Counted from the first letter of the stretch, positions 22,008 to 32,975 are shown. The stretch: DNA of 64,000 nt from Antilocapra americana (GCA_007570785.1 ML661885.1:15567966-15631965); one strand, 5' to 3'. Numbers and translations are program-made. Notes: generated by a model not told the origin, from the sequence alone.

Positions 22008-22842
22008 AGCTGCACCTTCCCCTGCCAGGAAGTGGGGCCCCCTCCCTGAAGCCTGAACTCTTGAAGATTCCCACCACAGAGCCTTCCAAGACAGCTTGAG
22101 CATGGGCAGAGCTCCCCACTGAAGTAAAAACCCACCCCGACTCATGAAGCTTCTCCCCCAGATGTGGCCGCATCCCACACAGGCTGCCGTCCTCACAGCC
22201 ACGCTGTCATCACAACACCCCACGGGGCTGTTACTAAGGGCCCTGGTATGCGGCCGAATATACACATTCAAGGAGTTCAAAACATATTTCAGGAATACTA
22301 GTCCTTGGCTCCACATCTCCGTGTGCTCAATGTGGCCACTGTGTCTGGGGGAGCAACTCCTCTGGGGCCTGGCTCCCCAGACTCTGGAGGCCTCGCCGTC
22401 CCCAGCCCCAGTCGTGAATACACAATGGAGTTGAGAGGAATGCTGCCGGAGGAATCTAGGGCAGAGATGAATGGGCTCCTTCTCCTCCAGTTAGACCATT
22501 CATACAGGTCACCACATCTCACTTCACCCCGTCCTCTCCTCTGCAGTGGCTGCCAACCCCAGCTCCAGCTCCAGCCCAGTTTTGTATCCTTATCTCCTTA
22601 AGAGTCTCAGTGTCTTAGCCTGGGGTACCCGATGAGTTATGTGTCTGGCAAGCATTTGGTTCACCCCCACCCCCCACCCACCCCTCAGACCGGGCGTTGT
22701 GGAGTGCCTATTGTCTGTATATTGAACCAAGGAGGAACTTGAGGACAAGGGCATTGCTGTTGTCTGGATAAAGGTGGTTTGGAGAAGGCCATCTGCTCCA
22801 AGTGAGAAAAGGGACATGATTTAATCGACAGCACCGATGACT
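22008..22842. other. GC-moderate stretch without recognised repeats
   Basis: About 830 bp, richer in GC and CpG than its surroundings. Frames of 60-136 codons occur on both strands, partly overlapping the adjacent SINE, and show no domain. It contains the C-rich tract at 22664-22684. Confidence 0.45.
22664..22684 (-). repeat. G-quadruplex-capable tract on minus strand
   Basis: Four C runs (5, 6, 3 and 4) separated by single A residues, so the minus strand fits the G3+N1 quadruplex pattern with one-base loops. Confidence 0.8.
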
Positions 22843-22850
22843 AAATCAAG

Positions 22851-22975
22851 CTGTTGCTCAGTGGCCCGGTCGTGTCTGACTCTTTGCAACGTCATGGACT
22901 CTACCCCTCCAGGCTCCTCTGTCCATGGGATCTTCCGGGCAAGAATATTGGAGTGGGTTGCCATTTCCTTCTTCA
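22851..22975 (-). mobile_element. Solo Bov-A monomer, minus orientation
   Basis: Antisense Bov-A body ending at right with 'gccatttccttcttc', the antisense of the Bov-A 5' boundary. No tRNA head. An 8-bp duplication aaatcaag (22843-22850, 22976-22983) flanks it. Confidence 0.83.
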
Positions 22976-22984
22976 AAATCAAGA

Positions 22985-23594
22985 TGTGGGGCTGTTAATC
23001 CTTTTTGAACATGTATGCTAAATCCCTACAGGGGATGAGAGAGATTGTGAGCAAGTTTAAACACATTTGATGATCTTTCATTTTGGAATGCCCTTCAATG
23101 TTTCCTGGAAATTGCCATGAGTAAACTAACAGAGGGAAAGGATGGTTAGATGGCAATTACAAAGGGCTTTTGAGGAAATCACTTAAGCAAGCGGGTTGAT
23201 TTCTGTCCTCTGCTAAGGCTCTGAGGACCCTTAGACCCATGGTCTTGTAGACTGGAGTTGTCTTACGGTTTTTCCCTAGTTGCTTCAGAGGAGTCCTTTG
23301 CTTCTAGGATGAGAGGTATGATGATTTAGTGCCAGACTCTGCACACAACTTTGTTTTCATAATCCTCACACTGATATCATAAGGAGCTCTGTGATTGTCC
23401 TTGTTCACTTAGGACTTGTTGGTCACATTCCACAGATTTCCAATATGCTTCTGAAAGGAATTGATTCCAAATGGTTTAGCTGTCAACACCAGAATCTGCT
23501 TTGAATTAGGAGTCTGAATCATAGCTCTGAGTTTTAGTTTTTGGGGTGCACCTGCTCCCCTCCTGCACCCCCCTCTTCTTTCCTTCTTTCAGTT
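22985..23594. other. No recognisable feature
   Basis: About 600 bp with no repeat or exon identified. Confidence 0.4.
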
Positions 23595-23653
23595 GAGTTC
23601 AATAGACATTCAGTGAATAACTGTATGCCAGGTTCTTTGGTGTGTAGTACGTG

Positions 23654-23755
23654 ATTGTATAGGCTGTGGTGTCAGACTGACCTGGCCTGCAATCTGGCGG
23701 GGAGACATTGGGGAAACTGCTTCACCTCTCTGAGTCTCAGTTTCTTCAATGGTGG
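23654..23755 (+). mobile_element. MIR SINE
   Basis: MIR core: 'ggctgtggtgtcagactgacc' then 'cttcacctctctgagtctcag'. Interrupted on its right by a Bov-tA. An L2-like 3' end may precede it at 23595-23645. Confidence 0.78.
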
Positions 23756-23955
23756 TGGTTTAGTCACTCAGCTGTACCCAACTTTTTGCAACCCCATAGA
23801 CTGCAGTGCACCAGGCTCCTCTGTCTATGGGATTCTCCAGGCAAGAATACTGGAGCGGGTTACCATTTCTTCTACAGGGGATTTTCCTGATCCAGGGATC
23901 AAAGTGGGGTCTCCTCCATTGCAGGCGATTCTTCCCTGAGCCACCAGCGAAGTCC
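23756..23955 (-). mobile_element. Bov-tA SINE, minus orientation, inserted in MIR
   Basis: Reverse full-length copy from 'tagtcactcagctgtaccc' to 'gagccaccagcgaag'. Confidence 0.92.
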
Positions 23956-24274
23956 TTCAGTAAGTGTCCTCAAAGGAGTTAGTGCCCATCAGTGTTTACC
24001 AGTGTCTGACACTATGGAAATGGGTGATGCACGGCAGTTCTCACTATCACACAGATGTATATGACAGACAGCTTGTGGGCTAGTGGAGAAGGAAGACACT
24101 CAACACGCCATTGCAATACTTCTGGTTAAGTGTTGCTTTTAAAGGAGCAACACTTATCTCAGCCTTATAAGTAGGTGGAAGGCGAGGCTCAGGGATTGAG
24201 ACCTGAGCTATATTATATTGATTGGATAAATAGGGAGAGATGTCCTTTCTCTTTGGTTTAAGAAAAATTAGAAA
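23956..24274. other. No recognisable feature
   Basis: Left flank of direct-repeat copy 2, with no similarity to the left flank of copy 1. A short purine-rich patch (aagaaaaattagaaa) adjoins the repeat start. Confidence 0.4.
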
Positions 24275-24968
24275 TGGCAACAGTACAAGTGCTTCTGGAT
24301 TCAAATTTGGAGAGTATTACAGAAAACTTTATTTCATAGTGAATCACACACAGGGTATTAAATAACCACATTTAGCAAGTGAAACCAATATTCTTATCTA
24401 TTCCAAAATCTCTGATGCACTGATTGAATAAATGCATCGCTACTTGCACTTGCTAATGACACTCTTTTAGCCCTGCCGACATCTTTCTTTAATTTGCCCT
24501 GGGCCCCCTTTGAAATGCTATGAGTTTTCCTCAAGGGCATGTTATATCCATGAATTAAAATTTTTTTTCATAATTCTCTCTGGCATTTTCTTGCCATAGA
24601 AAAGGACACAGAAAGGTATAAAAATGACTGTTTCCCAGTGGAAAAAGGCAAGGACATTAGAGACCTAATCAAGCTTAGAAGTACATAGAAAGAAACTTCA
24701 ACAACCGAAAGTGGACTTCCCTTCTGATATCAGCATATAAATGCTGGTGACTCAGTGATAAAGAATCCATCTGTCAATGCAGGAGATGTGGGTTCGATCT
24801 CTGGGTGGGGAAGATCCCCTGGAGGAGGAAATGGCAACCCACTCCAGTATTCTTGCCTGGAAAAGCCTCACGGACAGAGGAGCCTGGCAAGCTACAGTCC
24901 ACAGGATTGCAAAGAGTCGGACACGACTGAGTGACTGAGCATGCACACATGCCAATCAGTAACACAAC
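24275..24968. repeat. Unrecognised ~480-bp direct repeat, copy 2, split by a SINE
   Basis: Same unit and orientation as 18218-18701. Similarity runs 24275 to about 24743 and resumes at about 24950-24968 after a Bov-tA. Relative to copy 1 it has a 3-base insertion near 24475 and no long T run. On the minus strand the shared frame is open from 24540 to 24394 (48 codons) but has an upstream TGA that copy 1 lacks. Confidence 0.85.
24744..24945 (+). mobile_element. Bov-tA SINE nested in direct-repeat copy 2
   Basis: Slightly 5'-shortened SINE ('tggtgactcagtgataaag' start) with a near-intact B box ('gggttcgatctctgg'). It is absent from copy 1, so it inserted after the duplication or into only one copy. 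Confidence 0.92.
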
Positions 24969-25610
24969 TTCTCCTGTGTATTTGCGAATGCATCATATGT
25001 TAAGGACAGGATACCACATACATCATGTCATGTTGGTGGCAGCCCAAGAGGCTAACAGATAGCGTGAGGATGGCACACAGTAGTGGGAGGAAGATGGAGA
25101 CTGTGTAGGAGGGGGAGAATGAGGTGGGGAGAAGCAGGAGTCAGGCAGGGATCCAGCCCCAAGCTCTCTCCCATCTGTGGAATGCAGGGGAACTCTGAAA
25201 CTTGGAGCCTGCAGGAATGGAACTGGCTGAGTCACCTGGGACTTCAGGCTTAGGTCTCTGCCTGGCCACGAAGCCCCACCCAGAGCTTCAGCTCCACTGT
25301 CCCTAGCCTGCTTCCACCCTTCTCCTCGGTCAATCCAGCCTCCCTGCTTCTTTGCCTAGTGTGATGACCTGTTCCAAGCCTGTCACATCACCTTCTCTGT
25401 CAATCTTTTAACCACTATCCTCCATTTACAAGGATATTTTATCCACATCTACTGATAAATAACAAAAATTTTAAACCTAAAAATATGTAAGAGATGTTTC
25501 CTTATTCCTGCTGTATCCATGAACTTCAGGTCTCATCTATGTTGTGATTTGCCATAATGTGTTTTTAGTCAATTTAATGTCCTAATGATACCTACTAGTT
25601 TAAAAAATGT
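24969..25610. other. No recognisable feature
   Basis: About 640 bp. Part of 25250-25400 might be a very old LINE, but I cannot assign it. Confidence 0.35.
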
Positions 25611-25775
25611 GCAAGTCCAGGGGTTCAATCTTGGTTAGGGAACTAAGACCCTATATGCCGTGGGGCGATTAAGCCCAGGTACCCGAAACTAGAAAAGCTC
25701 CCAAGGTGCAATGAAGCAAATACTCAGAACAGCCTCAACCCCACAAAACTAGTTACAATAAATAAATATGATTTT
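25611..25775 (+). mobile_element. CHR-2-type SINE, 5'-shortened
   Basis: B-box-like 'ggttcaatcttgg', 'ggaactaagaccctatatgcc' and the repeated 'ctagaaaagctcccaaggtgc' body, ending in an AATAAATA tail. Confidence 0.8.
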
Positions 25776-25940
25776 TTTAAAAAAATTTATTTTTTTAATT
25801 AAAAAAATGCAACTCATTTGAGTGCTTTTGGAATGTACACAATCGATCGAGCAATAAAGACTATGAGATTCCAGAGTGTGTAGTCACTGATGGGGAAGGA
25901 AATTGTTTGCACATGAGATAATTAACTTGAAGCAGGTAAT

Positions 25941-26310
25941 GAGATGCTTTTGAGCTGTGGTGCTGGAAAAGACTCTTGAGAGTCTCTTGAACAGCAAGGA
26001 GACCAAACCAGTCCATTTTAAAGAAAATCACTCCTTCATTGAAGAACTGATGCTTAAGCTGAAACTCCAATACTTTGGCCACCTGATGCAAAGAGCCAAC
26101 ATATTGGAAAAGACCCTGATGCCAGGAAAGATTGAAGACAAAAGGAGAAGGGGGTAGCAGCAGATGAGATAGTTAAGATAGCATCACTGACTCAACTGAC
26201 ATGAGTTTGAGCAAACTCTGGGAGATAGTGGAGGACAGGGAAGCCTGGCATGCTGCAGTCCACAGGGTCGCAGAGTTGGACATGACTTAGCTTGAACAAC
26301 AACAAGATAA
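25941..26310 (+). mobile_element. BovB LINE 3' end
   Basis: Forward 5'-truncated copy: ORF2 C-terminal coding remnant with 'gctggaaaagactcttgag', 'actttggccacctgatgc' and 'gatagcatcactgactcaac', then the 3' terminus 'gttggacatgacttagc'. A small deletion occurs near 26030. The 66-codon frame at 25957-26157 is the decayed C-terminal protein remnant. Confidence 0.93.
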
Positions 26311-26401
26311 TGAGAAGGCTCCTTTCTTTTCTTTCTGGTCTACTTGTCTGCCTGCTTCTGCTTACCTGCCAGCATTCACTGAGTCAAAATGGAGAAGGGT
26401 A

Positions 26402-26500
26402 TGTCAAACAGGCCTGGATGTGACTCCTGGCTATGTGACTATGGACAAGGTAATTAGTCATTGTGACACTCTCTAGAGAGTGATAAGACTAGTACTGCCT
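26402..26500 (+). mobile_element. MIR SINE fragment
   Basis: Diverged MIR-like core with 'tggctatgtgactatggac' (compare the MIR 'gctgtgtgaccttgggc'). Confidence 0.5.
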
Positions 26501-28727
26501 AGTTTTATCCTACTTTATACCTCATCAAGGCAATATCCTGAGCTTTGAAAGTGAAAATGACCCATAGGTCTTTCTGGATGGCCAAGTCCATTGGCTAGAC
26601 TTGAAATGGTTCATGTGAACTCTTTCCTGACCTACTCGCACCAGTGATGAACAAAATAAAAATGGCTTTTATAACAATGTTGTCCAGAACAATTGTATTC
26701 TTCACATCTAGTGCATGTGTGCCAGTTCTTAAGAGTAAATATGTTTTAGCCATGAATTTCTGATACTTGATTATAAAGGATATTGCTTCATAAGAAAGAC
26801 TGTAGAAAAATAAATCACCATAATTATTATGTAAGCTGATGACAGAAAACAAATGTTCACAGTTCAGGTTTCTGAGTCTTTCTGAGTCGTCAAGGCCTTA
26901 GCCTGATACTCTTCCCACGACTTTGCTAGAAGTTTATTTATTGTGCATAATCCACGATTCAGACCTTACTTTTATGGGAAGCACATTTAAGCAGAGGAGT
27001 GTAACCACTGACTCTATATCTGAAGGCAACTTTCAAGAAGACAATTTCCTTTGGTTCTGATTTATCTCATATCGGGGGTGAACAAAAGTTTGATTTCTGC
27101 AAAATGAGTTCTGATCAGAGAGTAGCTTCAGAGAACACGTGTGAGCTGTAGGATGCAGAATGGGAGAAGGAAAGGGTCTCATGGCTCATGGAATTGACTC
27201 TGAGTGTTGTTCACTGGAACCCTGCAAGCCAGCAGGTTCACCCATCTTGGATGTGCTCAGAAGAGGGAGAGGAGGTCAGTGTCTATGAAGTCAAGACTTA
27301 AGATGGTAGACCAGAATTCTTTCTACTGACAGCCAGGTTCGTTAGAAAACATTTTTATTCTACCATTTTTTTCCTTTTAAGAAAGAGTCAGGAGTTTTGC
27401 AACAATGCTTCCAAAGTTGCCTGAAGAATTCTAACTTTTGAATGAAACACTTTTGGGATACTGCCTGAACCAGCAGGCCCTAGTGGGTTTTGTTTTATTT
27501 ATTTTTTTCCCACACAAGAAACTGGCTGGCAGAGAGACCAGGCAGAGCCTTGTTTCAAGAGGCCACTCAATCTTCTAAGCTCACACTAAGTATAAGTTGG
27601 TTCTCAGAGTCTACATTTCCTCTCTGAATCCTCTCTGAATGAAGGTCCTTGGGGCTGCTCACTATCCTTTTGGAGGGTGACACCTACTTTCTATTCTCCC
27701 TCATTTTGAATATCATTTTTCAAGCTTTCTGGGAAGCACTGTTACACTTCTATGAAGAGACTCCAACTGCCAATCTCGAAATATTCTTTGAAACCAGTAA
27801 CACCAGGTGCTCTGTTTAAGACGGAAAGGAGGCAGCACCATAGAATATACAATACGACATTTGTTCACAAGGAGAGCATTGGACTTAAACACACACACAC
27901 ACACACAATGGCAGCCTAAATAGCTCAATGTTTCTCTTGAAACACTCTGAGGGTTTCAGGAAATGCAAGGAAACTTTCAAAAACAGAGCATTAAAAAAAA
28001 TGGAAACAGAAGAATCAAAGGAAACATTAAAAAAGGGATCCAAGTTGAACAGGGCTTGTAATAACATGCTTAAAAGAAGCGGAAGCTGGGAAGATGGATG
28101 GAGTTATATCATCAACCTGCAAATAAGAATGACCTCTTTCAGAATGAGAAAAGATCTACTCTTTGTAAGCAGTTTTAGAGGGGGTGGATTTGTTTTTGTG
28201 ATATCATTTTAGGAAGATACAGCTCAAATGAGCTCATTGCCTGGTGGAGGATACTGCTGTTTTCTCAGCATAATTTATGTATGGAACCAAAGTCAATGGA
28301 AGAATAAACATCAACATGATGTTTTCTCCTGTTGCCAAGAAACTAATATTTCTTCTTGAATTTTTAGACAGTCTTGCTTTTCAAAGAGCAGAGACTGACA
28401 GAGGAGGAAACTGAGGTGGTAGAGAGCTGATCCCTAGGCCCAGCCCACACACTGATAGCCTGGGTCTGGCCTAATTCCCTGGTCACTCGGGCAGTGTGAC
28501 CCAACAGTGATGAGGTATCCTATTTGATGCTCAACAGTTTAAAGACACGATAAACATTTCATATCTTTTTGGCGGCATGTTCTATATTTTCCACCACACG
28601 TGATCATATTTCATTCAGTATTTGATGGCAGTTTTAAAACAGTTCCTTTATGGTATCCTAGGAGGATATCATAGGGTTTCCCCATCCTCCTTATTTAGTT
28701 TCCACATTTACTAAGAATATATGGGAC
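26501..28727. other. 2.2-kb stretch with no recognised repeat family
   Basis: AT-rich, no recognised SINE or LINE. A (CA)10 microsatellite sits at 27889-27907. The 94-codon plus frame at 27928-28212 is Lys- and Glu-rich, with no recognised domain and no splice context, so I do not call it a gene. Confidence 0.45.
27889..27907. repeat. (CA)n microsatellite
   Basis: Pure ac dinucleotide run, a candidate length-variable marker. Confidence 0.95.
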
Positions 28728-28737
28728 CAGAAAATGT

Positions 28738-28959
28738 TTAAGGCCTCCCAGGTGGTGCAGTGGTAAAAAAAAAATCCATCTGCCAGTGCAAAAGATGTAA
28801 CAGATGTGGGTTTGATTCCTGGGTTAGGAAGATCTCCTAGAGTAGGAAATGGCAACCCACTCCAGTATTGTGCCTGGGAAATCCCATGGACAGAGGAGCC
28901 TGACGGGCTACAATCCATGGGGTCGAAAAGAGTCACATATAACTCAGCAACTGAGCACA
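28738..28959 (+). mobile_element. Bov-tA SINE
   Basis: Full-length copy with an A run (nine or ten) inserted in the head before 'tccatctgcc'. Duplication cagaaaatgt at 28728-28737 and 28960-28969. Confidence 0.92.
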
Positions 28960-28969
28960 CAGAAAATGT

Positions 28970-29390
28970 ATTAGATCCACATTCTTTGTTAGTGGAGGTA
29001 TTGGGGTGACTTATTTATTTTTATTTCTTAATTATTCACACTAATTATCTCTTTTAAATCAAGCATAGGTAGCTGTTTATATTTTTTTGAAAAGGTGATT
29101 AACTTCTCTCTTTGCTTTCAAAGGACAATGGTTTAAAACTCTCCTTTTCCTAACCTTTCCCAGGCAAGATCACTTCAGATTTGTTCCAGTTGATACTGAA
29201 TGTGAATAGTTCCAAATGTCCATCACAGCCTTGCTTAGTTGTCATGATTTAAATATATGTGTGTGCACACATGTATATGCATGTATTGTTTACTTATATC
29301 ACAATGGAATTTCACATCCCTTATTCTTTGTTGCCTTTTCTTTGTGTCTTCATTGTTCTGATTTTCTTATCCCTGAGTTTAAAGGCAGTA
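28970..29390. other. No recognisable feature
   Basis: AT-rich. Part may be a diverged antisense L1, but it is too degraded to call. Confidence 0.35.
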
Positions 29391-29400
29391 TATGCTATTG

Positions 29401-29741
29401 TGGGCTTCCTGGGTGGCCAGCTGGTAAAGAATCCACCTGCAATGCAGGAGACCCCAGTTTCATTCCTGGGTCAGAAAGTTCCCTTGGAGAAGGGATAGGC
29501 TATCCACTCCAGGATTCTTGGGCTTGCCTGGTGGCTCAGACAGTAAAGAATCTATCTGTGATGCAGGATACCTGGGTTTGATCCCTGGATTGGGAGGATC
29601 CCCTAGAGGAGGGAGGACCTGGCAACCCACTCCAGTATTCTTGCCTGGAGAACCCCCATGGACTGAGAAGCCTGGCGGGCTACAGTTCATGGAATCACAA
29701 AGAGCTGGACACGACTGAACAACGAGGCACAGCACAGCCTG
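29401..29741 (+). mobile_element. Tandem (dimeric) Bov-tA SINE
   Basis: A first Bov-tA head plus half a body (29401-29519) joins directly to a second complete Bov-tA (29520-29735). One duplication flanks the whole: tatgctattg (29391-29400) and tatgctatgg (29742-29751). This suggests a single insertion of a composite transcript, or insertion of one SINE into another at its midpoint followed by deletion. Confidence 0.87.
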
Positions 29742-29751
29742 TATGCTATGG

Positions 29752-30315
29752 TAGGATCATCCTCAAATGTTTTCATCTTTATCTTTACACCAGTTCAGCA
29801 AATGCTAGGGAAGTGCTTTTGCATTTTAGAATAGCGTATCTATAGATCTCACAGACCTGAATGGTCATTCCTAAATTACATTGCTTTAAACCAAAACACC
29901 GTGGGGTTAATCTCATAGCTGTGCTTCATGTAGTTACTCAATCCTATTTACTATTTTGTATGTTCTATTCATTTTAATGTGGTTTAAAAATCGTGAGCTC
30001 TCCTTTCTTTACACTGTAGCTCTGAGTCTTAAAACGAAATTATTTTCCCAGCTATTAGCTCTCCCATCTTTGTAATAAAATTCCTGTAGAGGAGAGGTGA
30101 AAGGGCTTGAACAACGCCTTCTACCCTCTGGCTTGTTAGAGAGGATGAAGGGTTTCTAAGCAGGATGAAAGCAATAATCCAGGAAGGAAGCCAGGAAGAA
30201 AAGGGGGTGGAGGGAAACCTAAGCCAGTGTCAAGAGGTCGGTAAATAGAAGAATGTGACACAGAAGAGCAGAAAAGAGAAGCTCCTCGGATAAATCTCAC
30301 TATCCATCCTGGAAG
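29752..30315. other. No recognisable feature
   Basis: About 560 bp without an identified repeat or exon. Confidence 0.4.
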
Positions 30316-30317
30316 GC

Positions 30318-30500
30318 TTGTTTCAAAGTCTTCTTCTCTGTGGAGCTTTCCCTGCCTTCTTCACCCTCACACAGCCCCACCACTGGTGTCCCAGAACATT
30401 TTATCTGCATCTCCCTGACAGTCCTTGCCAATTTCAATTTTGGATTATAGGTACTTGTGTGATTTTCTATAAGCCCTCCATTAGTTCAACACAATAAATG
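30318..30500 (+). mobile_element. L2 LINE 3' end
   Basis: 'gtggagctttccctgccttc' block, then 'cattttatctgcatctcc', ending 'caacacaataaatgattac', in L2 3' UTR order. Confidence 0.65.
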
Positions 30501-30600
30501 ATTACTTAGCTCCACCTCCCTTGACACCAGTTGCCTTGCTAGATGCCAGGGGTTCAAAGATGATTGGGACATCACCCCTGCCCTCAGAAAGCTAACGGGG

Positions 30601-30950
30601 GACTTCCTTGGTGGTCCAGTGGCTAAGACTGTGCTCTCAATACAGGGGAAAGTGAAAGTGTTTGTCACTCAGTCGTGTCTGACTCTTTGTGACCCCATAG
30701 ACTGTAGCCCACCAGGCTCCTCTGTCCATGGAACTCTCCAGGCAAGAATACTGGGGTGGGTAGCCATTCCCTTCTCCAGGGAACTGTCCTGACCCAGGGA
30801 TCAAACTTGTGTCTCCTGCCTTGTAAGTGGATTCTTTACCATCCAAGCCACCAGGGAAGCCCTCCAGTGTAAGGGGCCTGAGTTTAATACTTGGTCAGGG
30901 AACTAAATCCCAAATGCTGCAACTAAGATCCAGGGCAGTCTCTCTCTATA
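30601..30950 (+). mobile_element. CHR-type SINE, interrupted
   Basis: The head 'acttccttggtggtccagtgg' is at left. After a nested Bov-tA the element resumes at about 30866 with 'ggggcctgagtttaatacttgg' and 'gggaactaaatcccaaatgc'. Confidence 0.85.
30650..30862 (-). mobile_element. Bov-tA SINE nested in the CHR SINE
   Basis: Full reverse copy of the 'gtgaaagtgtttgtcactcag' subtype; the ends are clear from the CHR halves on either side. Confidence 0.92.
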
Positions 30951-31079
30951 TATACATATAATTCCCAGAATCAAAAGGGAAACTAGAAAAAAAACAAAAA
31001 CAAAAAAGAGGTTAATGGTGGCCCAGCCTTTGCCTACAACACCAGTCCCGTTCCCTGCTGGGACTTATCATCTTGTCTC

Positions 31080-31350
31080 TGTGTCATTTCTCTGTCAGTG
31101 CAGTATCCCTTGCCTGAAACATTCTTTTCTCCTTTTCCTTCTTCTGTCTGTCAAGGCTCACGTGCAAACTCCTCAGGAAGGTTTCTCTGAGCTGCCAGGC
31201 TGGGTTCCCACATCATAGACACACGTCCCTTCAGCACTTACCATAAATCAAAACTTTCTGTTTGCAAAACTGTCTCCTCCAGTGGATTCAGGGTGGGACC
31301 CTTGCCTTCTTACCTTTGATTTTCTAAGATCAATGACTATGTCTGGTCCA
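31080..31350 (+). mobile_element. L2 LINE 3' end
   Basis: 'gcctgaaacattcttttctcc', 'gtgcaaactcctcaggaagg', 'cagcacttaccataa' and 'ctatgtctggtcca' follow the order of the L2 3' region. It ends at the TG repeat. Confidence 0.65.
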
Positions 31351-31384
31351 TGGTGTGTGCATGTGTGTGCGTGTGTGTGTGTGT
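31351..31384. repeat. (TG)n microsatellite
   Basis: Interrupted TG run at the antisense 3' end of the adjacent Bov-tA, the usual site for CA/TG growth in these SINEs. Confidence 0.9.
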
Positions 31385-31585
31385 TAGCCACTCAGTTGTG
31401 TCCGAATCTTTTCTGACCCCAAGGACTGGGGCCCATCAGTCTCCTCTGTTCATGGGATTTCCCAGACAAGCACACTGGAGTGGGTTGCCATTTCCTTCTC
31501 CAGGGGATCTTCCTGACCCAGGGATTGAACCCTTGTCTTCTGCATTGCAGGCAGATTCTTTACCACTGAGCCACCAAGGAAGCCC
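31385..31585 (-). mobile_element. Bov-tA SINE, minus orientation
   Basis: Full reverse copy from 'tagccactcagttgtgtcc' to 'accaaggaagcccaa'. Confidence 0.92.
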
Positions 31586-31647
31586 AATAATTAATTAGCT
31601 CTTCTCATAATGTCCCTCTAAGGTAAGGTGGGAAACAAGGGACAGTG

Positions 31648-32011
31648 CTATGGACTATTGGTGTCAGTCCCACCCCTACCCCCCTACACCATGCCCAGAT
31701 TCATCTGTTGAAGCCTAACCCCAAGGTGATGGTATTTGGAGATAAGGCCTTTGGGAGGTCATTAGGTCATAAGGGTAGAGCCCTCATGAATGGGATTAGC
31801 ACCCTTACAAGAAGAAACACCAGAGATCTCTTTCTCTCTGCCAAGTGAGGACCCAGCAAGAGAAACCAGGAAGAGGGCCCCCACAAGAAACGACCATGCT
31901 GGCACCCTGATCTTAGACTTCTCAGGCCCTCGAACTATGAGAAATATATCTGTTACTTAATTCATCTAGTCGATGGTACTTTGTGAAAGTAGCCCAAACT
32001 GACTAAGACAC
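31648..32011 (+). mobile_element. MLT1-type (ERVL-MaLR) solo LTR
   Basis: Starts near 'tgctatggactattgg', then 'ttgaagcctaaccccaagg', 'gatggtatttggagataagg', 'gaccatgctggcaccctgatc' and the end 'actgactaagaca'. A complete LTR of about 360 bp without an internal region, hence solo. Confidence 0.88.
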
Positions 32012-32066
32012 ATGGAGAGGATCAGTGGCCCAGCTCCAGATTTAAATGATGGTAGGGTTGGGCAAG

Positions 32067-32268
32067 GGGCTTCCCAGGTGGTAAGGAACCTGCCTACCAA
32101 TGCAGGAGACATAAGAGATGCAGGTTCGATCCATGAGTTGGGAAGATTCCCCTGGAGCAAGGCATGGCAACTCATTCCAGTATTCTTGCCACGGACAAAG
32201 GAGCCTGGAGGGCTACAGTCCATGGGGTTGCAAAGGGTTGGATGTGACTGAAATGCATGCACATACAG
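32067..32268 (+). mobile_element. Bov-tA SINE
   Basis: Diverged full-length copy with a shortened head and body ('ttcttgccacggacaaagg'). Weak flanking similarity 'gggcaag' on both sides. Confidence 0.9.
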
Positions 32269-32319
32269 GGAGGGGCAAGAAGACATATCTTCCGCTCTAT
32301 CCACCAGAATATTACTAGA

Positions 32320-32811
32320 TTTGCTATTAGAAAAAGGTGTACCTGTTTCTTCTGTGTCATCTTATAAAGACTGTTTGGATAGCAGACTGAGTAGAAGGAT
32401 GGGGAGATATAAAGATTCTGGAACAGACATGGTAGGACCCTATTTGACAAAACAGGGAAATAAGTGAAATGTTATTTTTGGTAATCTCTGGAGAAAACAG
32501 GTGGAGAGTGCTGCATGGATTCTAACCATGTCAGTTCAAGAAAAGAAAACAATGTGGGTCAAAGGAAAACAGGGTGAAAAGTAGATTAGCCAGTGACTAC
32601 TTCTGCTGGGCAAGAACACACACATAAAAATATCCAGACAGAGGGAAACTGAGAAGAATCAGATTAAAGCTCGAGTTAAAGAAAAACTTTTGCTTAGAGG
32701 ACCAAGGTGTAACCTGGGGAAAATGGGAAACAGCTGAACTGATTTATGAGTGACTATCTGATTGATGTGACTTCTAAATATGCAGATATATTTTATTTTT
32801 ACATAAGGGTG
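32320..32811. other. No recognisable feature
   Basis: About 490 bp, purine-rich in part. No repeat family or exon seen. Confidence 0.4.
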
Positions 32812-32975
32812 ACAGCACAGGGGAGTGGGAGGGGCCTGCTGGTTTTAGGTCTCGCTCTTAAAACTCACAGGCTCTGTCATTTTGGGCAAGTCACTCAGCT
32901 TCTCTGAATGTTAGTTTCTTCTCAAGCTGATATCATGCTATATTTTACAGGGCTGTTGTGAGGACTGACTCTTCA
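32812..32975 (+). mobile_element. MIR SINE
   Basis: 'tttaggtctcgctcttaaa', then 'tcattttgggcaagtcactc' and 'agcttctctgaatgttagtttc', matching the MIR core. Confidence 0.8.

Noticed and set aside
18218..24968. Direct repeats as the two LTRs of a complete old provirus
   Set aside because: The 5.5-kb interior shows no recognisable pol or gag frame, copy 1 is not followed by a standard tRNA primer site, and the outer flanks (caaaaa and acttct) do not form a target duplication. Kept only as a testable alternative.
27928..28212. 94-codon Lys/Glu-rich plus frame as a small gene
   Set aside because: Composition reflects A-rich DNA; no start context, homology or splice evidence.
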